Assembly (NCBI GenBank): GCA_022826515.1
Contig: JAJDUT010000041.1
Coordinates: 1 to 64,000 of the forward strand
Length of the DNA: 64,000 nt
Reading direction: 5' to 3'
Source: Candidatus Latescibacterota bacterium
GTDB taxonomy: Bacteria; Latescibacterota; UBA2968; UBA8231
This document shows, in pieces, positions 44,208 to 52,975 of the stretch. Position 1 is the stretch's first letter, and each line of letters begins with the position of its first letter. Under the pieces are notes generated by a model. It was not told the origin of the DNA, ran no database searches, and saw nothing but the letters and a program-made list of their open reading frames with translations. Position numbers and translations under genes: made by a program.

Positions 44208-45211
44208 GCGAAGAAAAACAACAAACCATTGCAGAAGAATTGTCGGCCGCACGCCAAGCGCGCGGCCTCAATCTCGAAGAAATCCAAGAACAGAGCGGCA
44301 TTAGTCTTTCCGTCTTACAGGGCCTAGAAACCGACCAGTTCGATGTGGTTGAACCGGTCTTCGTCCGCTTAGCCCTGAAAACATATGCCGAACACCTCGG
44401 CCTCGACCCCGAGCCATTCCTGAGCCGCTTTGACCAACAGTACGGCCGGATAATGAAAGCTCGCTCCGAACCTGTGGTCGTCCTATCGCAGCCTACTCCG
44501 CCGCGCCGCTCGCGTAAGCCGCTGATCGTCACCGGCTCGATAATAGGTGCCGGCTGCGTCCTCGCCGTGGCGTTCTTCTACTTTTTCGGCGATAAACAGA
44601 CCCCAACACAAGCGATTGACGACCCAACACAAGCGATTGAAATCCCAACACAAGAGACCGAAATCCCAACACAAGAGACCGAAACCCCAACACAAGAGAC
44701 CGAAATCCCAACACAAGAGACCGAAATCCCAACGCAAGAGACCGAAATCCCAACGCAAGAGACCGAAATCCCAACGCAAACGGCCCACATCTCGTCCCAA
44801 TCTCAGCCGACAACCACTCCAAGCGACCCGTCCGTCGAGTCATCCACCGAACTGGCTGAGCCTCCCGCAACCGGGGCGACTGCCCAAACCACCGAACCCG
44901 TCCCCGTGGTCCTCGAACTGGAGGCCCGCGACTCCACTTGGGTGCAAATCCGCTGGGATGACGCAGCAGAAAACTTTGAAGCCATCGTTCCACCCGGCGA
45001 GCGCCACCGCTTTGAGGCCCGCGACCATTTGGTCGTGCTCTCGACTCGTCCCCACGGCTTGAGCTATTGGTTGAATGGCCAACTGCTTGGCAATGGCCAG
45101 CTCGGTGACCCCAGCCAAGTGTTGTACTTCCGCGCCGCGGCCGACGGCATCGAGCTTCTAACATTGGACTCACAGCCTTCCGCAGGAGAGGCCCCCGACA
45201 CCCAACCATGA
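44204..45211 (+). CDS. RodZ-like protein with HTH, single TM, heptad repeats and DUF4115-like domain
   Basis: A 335-residue protein. The N-terminal HTH_25 domain ('ELSAARQARGLNLEEIQEQ') precedes one transmembrane helix (about 108-128, 'IGAGCVLAVAFFYFF'). A periplasmic stretch of eight or so Thr-Gln-Glu/Ala-x heptads ('PTQETEI') leads to a C-terminal beta domain ('DSTWVQIRWDDAAENFEAIV', ending about 315). This is the architecture of RodZ, which couples MreB to cell-wall growth. The ATG at 44204 overlaps the maf stop and gives the HTH its normal start. TGA overlaps priA. Confidence 0.88.
   Translation: MSEEKQQTIAEELSAARQARGLNLEEIQEQSGISLSVLQGLETDQFDVVEPVFVRLALKTYAEHLGLDPEPFLSRFDQQYGRIMKARSEPVVVLSQPTPPRRSRKPLIVTGSIIGAGCVLAVAFFYFFGDKQTPTQAIDDPTQAIEIPTQETEIPTQETETPTQETEIPTQETEIPTQETEIPTQETEIPTQTAHISSQSQPTTTPSDPSVESSTELAEPPATGATAQTTEPVPVVLELEARDSTWVQIRWDDAAENFEAIVPPGERHRFEARDHLVVLSTRPHGLSYWLNGQLLGNGQLGDPSQVLYFRAAADGIELLTLDSQPSAGEAPDTQP
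44600..44778 (+). repeat. 21-bp coding tandem repeat in rodZ-like gene
   Basis: About eight head-to-tail copies of a 21-base unit based on CCAACACAAGAGACCGAAAT, encoding Thr-Gln-Glu-Thr-Glu-Ile-Pro. The first two units are diverged (Ala-Ile-Asp/Glu); the last six are near-identical. In-frame copy-number change would only lengthen the periplasmic linker. Confidence 0.9.
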
Positions 45212-47682
45212 TCCAAGGCTACGTAGAGGTCTCCCTGCCGCCCCCCGTAGCGCGCGAGTTGACCTATGGCGTACCTGCTGAATTCGCCGCAGAAGCGCAG
45301 CCTGGGGCCTTAGTGTTGGTGCCGGTAGTCCAGCGCCGACTCACCGGCATTGTCTTAGGGCCAGCTACACTCGGCGACCTTCCCCCAAACAAGATCCGCC
45401 CTATCGAACAAATCCTCGACACCTCGCTCCTCAGTCCAGAGGTCGTCGCACTCTGCCGCTGGATGGCTTCCTACTACATGGCCCCCCTCGGCAGTGCGCT
45501 GATGGCCGCTCTGCCCCCAGGCGTCAAACTCAGCTCCAACCGCCTCGTACAATTGCGCGACGCACCCACTGGCCACCACGCGGGCATAGAGGCGCGGATC
45601 ATCGACGAACTCCAGCGCAGCGGCTCCCTCAAAGTCAGCACCCTCAAGCGCCGCCTCGGCAGCCAGGGCTTGGAAAAGGGCGTGCGCGCCCTGCGCCGCC
45701 GCGGACACATCGAAGTCGCGCCCGTGCTCGAAGACCGGCGACCCCGCACCCTGAGCCAACGCTGCTTTTTCCTAAACGACGAACCAGCCGCGCACACAGC
45801 CATCGCCGCCATCGAAAAACGCGCCCCGCGCCAAGCGGCCTGTCTGCGCTACTTGCTCGACCACCCCATGGCCGCGCGCAGCGAACTGAGCGCGGCTGGC
45901 TTTTCCTCGGCCGTACTCAAGGCGCTCGAAGGCCGCGGCTTGATTTCACCAACGGCCGAGGAAGTCATCCGCGACCCCCTCGCTCACATCGCCAGCGGCA
46001 CCCCCCCAGACCTCATCCCAACAGCCGACCAGCAACAGGTCCTCAATGACCTATCGACCGCACTCGACGCCCAGCAATTCTATCCAGCCTTGCTGCACGG
46101 CGTCACCGGCTCGGGCAAAACCCTCGTGTACGTCCAACTTGTGGCGCAAGCGCTGGCTGCCGGGCGCGGTGCGATCATCTTGGTGCCAGAAATCGCCCTC
46201 GCTTGGCAGATGGTGCGGCGCTTCAAAGAGCACTTCGGCGAGGCGGTCGCCGTCTTCCACAGCCAGCTTTCGGCTGGCGAGCGCTACGACACCTGGCGTC
46301 GCTTGCGCCGCCGCGAGCAGCGCGTGCTCATCGGCGCTCGCTCGGCCATCCTCGCACCGGTAGAAAATTTGGGGCTGATTGTCGTGGACGAAGAGCACGA
46401 CACCTCGTACAAGCAAGAAGACCTAGACAGCAGCCACCCCCTCACCTACAACGCCCGCGACCTCGCCTTAGTGCGCGGGCAGCGCGGCAACGCCGTCGTC
46501 GTCCTCGGCTCAGCCACGCCCAGCTTAGAGTCGCATTGGAATGCCGCCACCGGCAAGTATCACCTCCACACCTTGCCCCGCCGTATCGACGACCGCCCCC
46601 TGCCGCAAGTGGCGGTCGTCGATATGAAACAGGAGCCTTTCCAAAGAAAGCAGCGCGCCATCTTCTCGCACGACTTGCGGCGCAAGATGCAAGACCGCCT
46701 CGCGCGCGGCGAGAAAATCATCCTGTTGCAAAATCGCCGCGGCTTCGCGCCCTTCATTAGCTGCACCAACTGTGGCGAACCGATTCAGTGCCCTAGTTGC
46801 CGCGTCTCGCTGACTTATCACCAGCGACCTTCGGCTGAGCTCAGGTCGAAGCCTACCGCCTCTGAGACCCGCTGTCATTACTGCGACTTCGCGGCCCCAC
46901 CACCGTCGGTCTGCCCGTCCTGCGGCAGCGCGGAGCTGCGCTTCGCCGGCGTGGGCACCCAAAAGGTCGAGAGCGCCCTATTGGCCCAATTTCCCGGCAT
47001 CCGCGTCATCCGCATGGACGTGGACACCACTGCTTGGAAAGGCGCACACGACGCGCTCGTCGAGCGCTTCCGCAACGGCGAGGCCGACGTGCTACTCGGC
47101 ACCCAAATGGTCGCCAAGGGCCTCGACCTGCCCGAAGTCACGCTAGTCGGCGTGATTTCCGCCGATACCGGCATGCACCTGCCCGACTTCCGCGCGGCCG
47201 AGCGCAGCTTCCAGCTTCTGACCCAAGTCGCTGGCCGCTCGGGGCGCGGCCACACTGCCGGTGAAGTAGTAATCCAGACGCTCCTGCCCGACGACGCAGC
47301 CCTGCGCGCGGCCGCCAACCAAAATTACGCGGCCTTTGCCCACAACGAGCTAGCCCAGCGGCAGCAGGCCGGATTCCCTCCGTTTGGCCGCCTCATCGTC
47401 TTCCGCTGGCGCGGCCCCTGCGAGCAAGCCGTTGAAACCGGATCGCAACAGGGCGTCAACGCCCTGCGACAGGGCCTCGACCAAGATGCGCTCGTGCTCG
47501 GGCCGGCCCCAGCCCCGCTGGCGCGGCTGCGCGGTCACTACCGCTGGCAAGCCCTCTTGCGCGGGTCCTCGGCGCACCATTTGCGCACAACGGCCCTCAG
47601 CGCCCTGCCAGCCATGCGCGCGGTCGCCAAAGATCACGCCCTCCACTTTTCCATTAACATCGACCCTCTAACGATGATGTAG
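45208..47682 (+). CDS. priA: Primosomal helicase PriA
   Basis: An 824-residue replication-restart helicase: Walker A 'HGVTGSGKT' (about 297-305), 'VVDEEHDTSYKQED' (about 392-405), paired zinc-binding cysteines ('CTNCGEPIQCPSCRVSLTYH', 'CHYC', 'CPSCGS'), and helicase motifs 'GTQMVAKGLDLPEV' and 'QVAGRSGRGHTAG'. Between the second and third cysteine pairs about 12 extra residues ('PSAELRSKPTAS') are encoded by a palindromic DNA repeat (46829-46851). Start overlaps the preceding stop (ATGA). Confidence 0.95.
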   Translation: MIQGYVEVSLPPPVARELTYGVPAEFAAEAQPGALVLVPVVQRRLTGIVLGPATLGDLPPNKIRPIEQILDTSLLSPEVVALCRWMASYYMAPLGSALMAALPPGVKLSSNRLVQLRDAPTGHHAGIEARIIDELQRSGSLKVSTLKRRLGSQGLEKGVRALRRRGHIEVAPVLEDRRPRTLSQRCFFLNDEPAAHTAIAAIEKRAPRQAACLRYLLDHPMAARSELSAAGFSSAVLKALEGRGLISPTAEEVIRDPLAHIASGTPPDLIPTADQQQVLNDLSTALDAQQFYPALLHGVTGSGKTLVYVQLVAQALAAGRGAIILVPEIALAWQMVRRFKEHFGEAVAVFHSQLSAGERYDTWRRLRRREQRVLIGARSAILAPVENLGLIVVDEEHDTSYKQEDLDSSHPLTYNARDLALVRGQRGNAVVVLGSATPSLESHWNAATGKYHLHTLPRRIDDRPLPQVAVVDMKQEPFQRKQRAIFSHDLRRKMQDRLARGEKIILLQNRRGFAPFISCTNCGEPIQCPSCRVSLTYHQRPSAELRSKPTASETRCHYCDFAAPPPSVCPSCGSAELRFAGVGTQKVESALLAQFPGIRVIRMDVDTTAWKGAHDALVERFRNGEADVLLGTQMVAKGLDLPEVTLVGVISADTGMHLPDFRAAERSFQLLTQVAGRSGRGHTAGEVVIQTLLPDDAALRAAANQNYAAFAHNELAQRQQAGFPPFGRLIVFRWRGPCEQAVETGSQQGVNALRQGLDQDALVLGPAPAPLARLRGHYRWQALLRGSSAHHLRTTALSALPAMRAVAKDHALHFSINIDPLTMM
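46829..46851. repeat. REP-like palindrome inside priA
   Basis: CTTCG-G-CTGAGCTCAG-GT-CGAAG: a perfect 10-bp palindromic core with CTTCG/CGAAG flanks, in frame in the zinc-binding region of priA. Related sequences occur at about 4984, 57445, 60751 and 62401. Confidence 0.65.
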
Positions 47683-47691
47683 GCCGTTTCC

Positions 47692-49896
47692 ATGCTCTTG
47701 CTCCGCCTCTTTCCCCTGCTGCTTTTGGCCCTGCCCGTCCGCGCCCAGTTATCCGGCACCCAATGGGAAGCCTATACCAGTATGCGCCAAATCAACCGGG
47801 TCCTCGTCCACCAAGACGCGGTCTGGGCCGGCACCAGCGGCGGCGTTCTGCGCTACGACCAGCAGACCCAATCCTATACGCGCTTCACTCGCCGCGACGG
47901 CCTGCCGGGCAATCTCATCTTGAGCCTCTCCGTAGATGCCAACGGCCACCTGTGGTTTGGCACCCGCTCTCAGGGTTTGAGCCGCTATCGGCCCGAGCAA
48001 AACCGCTTCGACCCGCCCTTTCTCGACTTCCAAAACCTCCGCATCAACGCCCTTGAGCCGCATGGGGACATCCTCTACGTCGGCAGCGAGCGCGGCGTCA
48101 GTGCGTTTGTCATCAGCAAGGAAGAGGTCAAGGAAACCTATCGCCGCTTGGGCGAGCTGCCCAAAGATACCGAGGTGACCAGCATTGAAGTGTTTGCCGG
48201 TCGCCTGTGGGCCGGGACCGTCAATGGCCTAGCGTGGGCGGATTTGGACCAGCCCAATCTCCAAGACCCCAGCAGTTGGGCGGCTGAGCCAATAAGGGGC
48301 GAGGTGCGCGACATGCTGGTCTATCAAGACACGCTCTTCGTCGCGGCCACGGACGGCATCTGGCGCGTACATCCCGCGCTCGACCGCCCTGAGCTCGATT
48401 ATTCCACGACTAGCAGCGTTGCTCTCGGCCTCTTCGAGGGGAGCATCGTCACTGGGGCGGCTGACGGCACCTTATCCCAGCGCCAAGCCAACCGTTGGCA
48501 GCCGCTAAATACGTCAGGTATCAGCAGCACGGCCGACCTGTCCGATACCGACGGCCCCCTATGGGTCGCCAGCCATAGCGGCTTGCGCGTCCTCGGCACT
48601 GACCCACCGCCACCGACCCACGAGCCTAAAGCCAACTTCTTCTTCGACATAGCGCAGACTCCCAACGGCCACCTGTGGGTCGCCTCCGTGCCCAAGGACA
48701 ATCTACCCGCTTTTGGTCTGTACGAGTTCGACGGCGAGGGCTGGACTACCCACACCACCAATACCGACCTGGCGTCCAATACCGTCTCGGCCTTGGAGAC
48801 CGACGGCGAGGGCTTGCTGTGGGTTGGCCATTGGGGCCGGGGCATTAACGTGCGCGACGCCAACGGCCAGTGGCAGCATCTCACCGCCAATAACTCGGCT
48901 CTCGAAGGCATCGACGGCGGTTCCTTTGTCGCTATCAGCGACATCGACCGCGACGCCAACGGCTTGCTGTGGATTGCCAATGTCCAAAATGGGCTCGTCG
49001 TCATGGATGGGTGGCCGCCCCAACAGGCCGCGCTCAACAACCAGTTGAACTTCGGCATGTCCGCAGGCCGCGACATGACCAAAATCGCCATTGGTCCCGA
49101 CGGCCTGAAGTGGATTGGGACGGCACTCGACGGCTTTTTCCTCTTAGACGATGGCGGCACCCCCTTTGACATCGGCGATGAGACCGGCTTAGTCTTCGAC
49201 ACCGTCGCTTATCCAGACCTGACCAGCAACGCCGTCATCGACATCCACGTCGATCGCTCGGGGCAAGTGTGGGTCGCCACCAACAACGGCCTCAATGCCG
49301 TGCGCGGCGAGTATTCGCGCACCAACGCGGATTTTGCGGTCGCAAGCTGGAAGGTGTACAACACTGACAACGGCCTACCGTCCAACGCGACTACGTCACT
49401 GGCCGAAGACGACTGGGGACGCATTTGGGTCGGCACCGAAGGCGGCTTGGCCCGCATCAGCACCGAGGGCCAAGTCGAGTTCGCGCTCGACACCAGCGAC
49501 GGCCTCGTCAACAACCGCGTCAACTCGCTCTACTTCGATCGGGAAAACGGCGCACTGTGGATTGGCACACTCGGCGGGATGAGCCGCCTGCAACTCGGCA
49601 CCTCGGGAACCGCCGCTGGTTCTCGGGCCTACGCGTATCCCAACCCCTTCCACATCGGCGTGCGCGGCGCATCCCTGACCTTTGCCGACCTGCCGCTGGG
49701 AGCCAGCGTGCGCATTTTCACCGCAGCCGGCGAACTCGTCCGTCAGCTCGACGGCGCAGCGGGCGAAGGCGCAGTCACTTGGAATGGCCAGAGTGCGGCG
49801 GGTTTTCTCGTGGGATCGGGCATTTACTACTTTGTCGCGCAAGCAGGAACCGGCGACGCCGTGCGCGGCAAAATCGCCGTGATCAACGACCGCTGA
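47692..49896 (+). CDS. Secreted beta-propeller (sensor-type) protein with C-terminal sorting domain
   Basis: A 734-residue protein with a signal peptide (hydrophobic 'LLLRLFPLLLLALPVRA'). Repeats of the 'G.LWFGT..GL.R' type ('NGHLWFGTRSQGLSRY', 'DGEGLLWVGHWGRGINV', 'GRIWVGTEGGLARIS') form two seven-bladed propellers like the periplasmic half of hybrid sensor kinases, but no kinase follows. The C-terminus is a FlgD/Por-like domain ('AYAYPNPFHIG', 'LVGSGIYYFVAQ'). It is probably exported and anchored. The gene starts nine bases after priA. Confidence 0.85.
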   Translation: MLLLRLFPLLLLALPVRAQLSGTQWEAYTSMRQINRVLVHQDAVWAGTSGGVLRYDQQTQSYTRFTRRDGLPGNLILSLSVDANGHLWFGTRSQGLSRYRPEQNRFDPPFLDFQNLRINALEPHGDILYVGSERGVSAFVISKEEVKETYRRLGELPKDTEVTSIEVFAGRLWAGTVNGLAWADLDQPNLQDPSSWAAEPIRGEVRDMLVYQDTLFVAATDGIWRVHPALDRPELDYSTTSSVALGLFEGSIVTGAADGTLSQRQANRWQPLNTSGISSTADLSDTDGPLWVASHSGLRVLGTDPPPPTHEPKANFFFDIAQTPNGHLWVASVPKDNLPAFGLYEFDGEGWTTHTTNTDLASNTVSALETDGEGLLWVGHWGRGINVRDANGQWQHLTANNSALEGIDGGSFVAISDIDRDANGLLWIANVQNGLVVMDGWPPQQAALNNQLNFGMSAGRDMTKIAIGPDGLKWIGTALDGFFLLDDGGTPFDIGDETGLVFDTVAYPDLTSNAVIDIHVDRSGQVWVATNNGLNAVRGEYSRTNADFAVASWKVYNTDNGLPSNATTSLAEDDWGRIWVGTEGGLARISTEGQVEFALDTSDGLVNNRVNSLYFDRENGALWIGTLGGMSRLQLGTSGTAAGSRAYAYPNPFHIGVRGASLTFADLPLGASVRIFTAAGELVRQLDGAAGEGAVTWNGQSAAGFLVGSGIYYFVAQAGTGDAVRGKIAVINDR

Positions 49897-49897
49897 C

Positions 49898-50551
49898 ATG
49901 CGCGGCCTCTGCGTTGCAATCGCCGTCGCGCTTCTCGCTGCGGACGGCCCGGCCCAGCCCCTATTTACCATTGCGCGGCTGCAATACGGCGGCGGCGGCG
50001 ACTGGTACAGCGACCCCTCTTCCCTGCCCAACTTGCTCCGCTTCTTAAGGGAACACACCCAAATCGACGCGGCCGAAACCGAGGCTCGCGTGCAAATCAT
50101 GGACGAGGAGTTGTTTTCCTATCCGTACATCTACATGACCGGGCACGGCAATGTGGCCTTTTCCGCTGAGGAGGCAGCGCGGCTTCGGCACTACTTGGAA
50201 AGCGGCGGTTTTCTCCACGCCGACGACAACTACGGCATGGATGAGAGCTTCCGCCGCGCCATGCGCCAAGTCTTCCCCAACGGCGAGTGGGTAGAACTGT
50301 CGCCCGAGCATCCCCTGTTCCACTGCCACTTTGAGTTGCCAGCGGGCCTGCCCAAAGTCCACGAACACGACGGCAAAAGGCCGCAAGCCCTCGCGCTTTT
50401 CACCGGCGAGCGTCTAGCCGTGCTGTACACTTATGAGGCGGATTTAGGAGACGGCTGGGAAGACCCCGACGTCCACAGCGACCCGGAGAGCAAGCGACTC
50501 GACGCCCTGAAAATGGGTGCCAATATCGCGGTCTGGGCGCTGAGTCACTAG
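49898..50551 (+). CDS. DUF4159 domain protein
   Basis: A 217-residue protein with an N-terminal signal-like segment. The DUF4159 pattern is clear: 'RLQYGGGGDWYSDPSSL', 'PYIYMTGHGNVAF', 'LRHYLESGGFLHADDNYG' and 'HPLFHCHFELPAGLPKV'. The fold is glutamine-amidotransferase-like; the function is unknown. It begins two bases after the propeller gene's stop. Its own stop shares the CTAG tetranucleotide with the convergent DUF2752 gene. Confidence 0.88.
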   Translation: MRGLCVAIAVALLAADGPAQPLFTIARLQYGGGGDWYSDPSSLPNLLRFLREHTQIDAAETEARVQIMDEELFSYPYIYMTGHGNVAFSAEEAARLRHYLESGGFLHADDNYGMDESFRRAMRQVFPNGEWVELSPEHPLFHCHFELPAGLPKVHEHDGKRPQALALFTGERLAVLYTYEADLGDGWEDPDVHSDPESKRLDALKMGANIAVWALSH

Positions 50552-50937
50552 ACGAGCAGTAAGCGATACCCCCACAACGCCAGCACGAGAGCCAGCACGC
50601 CTCCAGCGAGGCCCTTGCGGAAAAACGGGGGCAGCGCCAGCCAAGCGCGGCCGAACCGACTCGGAAAACACGCTAGGCCGAGGGCTAATGGAACGAGGAA
50701 AAATGCGAAGGGATGGTAGTGCCAAGCGCCGGCGAGGTTGCCTTGGGCAAGGGCGATGCAGGCACGCCCCATACCGCAGCCTGGGCAGGGTAGCTGGGTG
50801 AGGAAGTGGAAGGGACACAGGGTCGGCCACGTCTCGGCGAGCACTGGGCCAAACCACGCCGCGAATGCCGCGACGAGCGCCAACCCAACGAGGAAAATTC
50901 TCGCGAGATGAACGGAACTAACTGTCGGCGCTTTCAC
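50548..50937 (-). CDS. DUF2752 membrane protein
   Basis: A 129-residue protein with a GTG start, three or so hydrophobic segments and the DUF2752 motif 'LPCPGCGMGRACIALAQG'. Role unknown. Its start lies within the end of the DUF4234 gene (about 20 bases overlap), so the two are co-transcribed. Confidence 0.85.
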   Translation of the reverse strand: MKAPTVSSVHLARIFLVGLALVAAFAAWFGPVLAETWPTLCPFHFLTQLPCPGCGMGRACIALAQGNLAGAWHYHPFAFFLVPLALGLACFPSRFGRAWLALPPFFRKGLAGGVLALVLALWGYRLLLV

Positions 50938-51301
50938 CGTAGAACTTGTTGACTTCCCACTGCTGAATAGCAGTAGCGGCCAAGCCGAGGGAAAAAATAG
51001 AAACCAAGACGCATATCAACGCTAGGTCTTTGTTTTCGCGCAGACTATTGTTCTCCTGAATCTCGTTGATGCCCTTCGCCATCTTGTATTCGTAGTAAAG
51101 CTCAAATATGCTGCACGTCAGGATATAGAGTACGAGCCAAAGCCAGAAGTTGTACTCCTCCCGCCCCAGCCACGCATTGAGCGTTTCCATCTGTTTGTAT
51201 TGCCAGTAGAAATAGTAAATCCCACACGTCAGAATGCTGACGATTATTCCCAAGACAATGCTTCTCACGCCGTCGTACTCAGGATATGGGTAGCTCTGCA
51301 T
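50918..51301 (-). CDS. DUF4234 membrane protein
   Basis: A 127-residue protein with about three transmembrane helices: 'SIVLGIIVSILTCGIYYFYW', 'FWLWLVLYILTCSIFELYY' and 'LALICVLVSIFSLGLAATAI'. This is the DUF4234 pattern (CGIYxxYW). DUF4234 and DUF2752 genes are often neighbours. Codon use is more AT-rich than the neighbours. Confidence 0.88.
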   Translation of the reverse strand: MQSYPYPEYDGVRSIVLGIIVSILTCGIYYFYWQYKQMETLNAWLGREEYNFWLWLVLYILTCSIFELYYEYKMAKGINEIQENNSLRENKDLALICVLVSIFSLGLAATAIQQWEVNKFYGESADS

Positions 51302-51370
51302 AATTGGACCTCCGGTTTATGGTACCTGCGTCCGCAAATATAGCCGCCACGCGCCACGCGGCAACCGTCC

Positions 51371-52969
51371 CTAGCCCCCCTCCTCAACGCTCATATACGT
51401 ATCAATCGGCAAGTCGACCAGCCGTTGCAACACCCCACTCGGCCAATAGATGTGCAGCGAATCCGCCCGGCCCACCGCACCCAAGCCAAAATGCACGCGC
51501 CGGTCGCCACTGCCCAAAAAGCTCTCGCCGCACAGCACGTCCCGCCGCTGCCTTTGGCCTCCACTCCACAATACGACCCTCGCACCGATGGCCTCGCGGT
51601 TTTTTCCTGCGCCCACAAGACACAGGCCGAGCCAATGGTGATCAGCGGCCGTCTGATTGTGCAACAGGGAGGGCCGACCGTTGAGATTGGTAACGAACAG
51701 ATCCACGCGGCCATCGTCGTCAAAATCCCCGGCCACCGCGCCGCGACTGACCGCCCAATCCTCGCCTAGTTCGACGGGGCTAAAATGGCCGGCGTCATTG
51801 GCGAGCAAGTGATTGGCTTGCGCGTAGGTCGCGCCGCTGCCCGGGCGTTCGATCTGCGGATACACGTGCCCGTTGGCCACGAACAAGTCTTGGTCGGCGT
51901 CGTTGTCAAAATCGAGAAAGACCGCGCCAAACCCCACGAAAGGCAGGCTGATGCGGCCCAAGCCCGCGGCAAAGCTCACGTCCGCAAACGTACCGCCGCC
52001 TGTGTTGCGATAGAGCGTATTGTAGTCGTCCTCAAAGTTGGTGACCAGCAAATCGCCGTCGCCATCGTTGTCGTAATCGCCCCAAGCCGCGCCCATGCCA
52101 GCCTGCGCTAAGCCCGTTTCCCCCAGCGCGGCATTGGCCTGTAACCCCACTTCGGCAAAGGTGCCAGCCCCATCATTGCGGTAGAGGAAATTGGGCGTCG
52201 AGTCGTTGGCGACGTACAGATCCAAATCCCCGTCGTCGTCGCTGTCGATGAACAGCACGGCAAACCCATAGCCCGGATCGTGCTGACCGAGGCCGCTAGC
52301 CTCCGTCACCTCGGCAAAGGTACCGTCGCCATCGTTGCGGTAGAGCGCGTCCGGCAACGCGGGCAAGCCCAGCGGGCCGATGAATACGTCCCGGCCCTTC
52401 CACTGCGTGCCCAAGGGCCGCACCGCGGTCGAATCAAAATCCGCGTAATTGGCCACGTACAAATCCAAATCACCATCCAAGTCCGCGTCGCCCATGGCCG
52501 CGCCCGTACTCCACACCGGTAGCGCCAACCCGGCGCGGGCCGTGGCATCGGCAAATTGCTCTAATCCGTCGTTGCGATAGAGGATGTTTTCTTGTAGGCA
52601 GGTGATGTACAGATCGGCATCGCCATCGGCATCGTAATCCGCGCTCAACGCGCCCATGCCCCAGCCGCGACCCGTGGCACCGGCCGCGACCGCTCGATCG
52701 ACAAAGCCACGGCCACGGTCGTTGCGGTAGAGAGCATTGTCACCGCCCTCTCCGTTGACCCAATAGATGTCCAAATCGCCGTCGCCGTCCGCGTCGAGGA
52801 GCGCGGCCCCACCGCCTTTGGCTTCGACGATATAGCGCTTTTCCGCGCCGCCGCCGACGTGGGATTGCTCTATGCCCCAATCGCTGGCTTTGTCGATGAA
52901 GGGAAACTCGTCAGTAGGCGCGCAGGCCGCCATGCACAGCAGCAGCCCACCCCACTTCAATCGCGCCAC
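51371..52969 (-). CDS. FG-GAP/VCBS-repeat lipoprotein with ASPIC/UnbV C-terminus (CRTAC1-like)
   Basis: A 532-residue protein, GTG start, with a lipobox-like N-terminus ('LLLCMAACAPTDEF'). Seven or so FG-GAP repeats with calcium-type loops follow ('DADGDGDLDIYWVN', 'DSDDDGDLDLYVANDS', 'DFDNDADQDLFVANGH'). The end matches ASPIC/UnbV ('GLGAVGRADSLHIYWPSGVLQ'). It is probably a surface beta-propeller lipoprotein. It lies six bases from the RND pump gene in the same direction, so it may end that operon. Confidence 0.88.
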   Translation of the reverse strand: MARLKWGGLLLCMAACAPTDEFPFIDKASDWGIEQSHVGGGAEKRYIVEAKGGGAALLDADGDGDLDIYWVNGEGGDNALYRNDRGRGFVDRAVAAGATGRGWGMGALSADYDADGDADLYITCLQENILYRNDGLEQFADATARAGLALPVWSTGAAMGDADLDGDLDLYVANYADFDSTAVRPLGTQWKGRDVFIGPLGLPALPDALYRNDGDGTFAEVTEASGLGQHDPGYGFAVLFIDSDDDGDLDLYVANDSTPNFLYRNDGAGTFAEVGLQANAALGETGLAQAGMGAAWGDYDNDGDGDLLVTNFEDDYNTLYRNTGGGTFADVSFAAGLGRISLPFVGFGAVFLDFDNDADQDLFVANGHVYPQIERPGSGATYAQANHLLANDAGHFSPVELGEDWAVSRGAVAGDFDDDGRVDLFVTNLNGRPSLLHNQTAADHHWLGLCLVGAGKNREAIGARVVLWSGGQRQRRDVLCGESFLGSGDRRVHFGLGAVGRADSLHIYWPSGVLQRLVDLPIDTYMSVEEGG

Positions 52970-52975
52970 AACCCT

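Noticed and set aside
44600..44778. CRISPR-like array
   Set aside because: The 21-bp units are contiguous with no spacers and lie in frame inside a gene.
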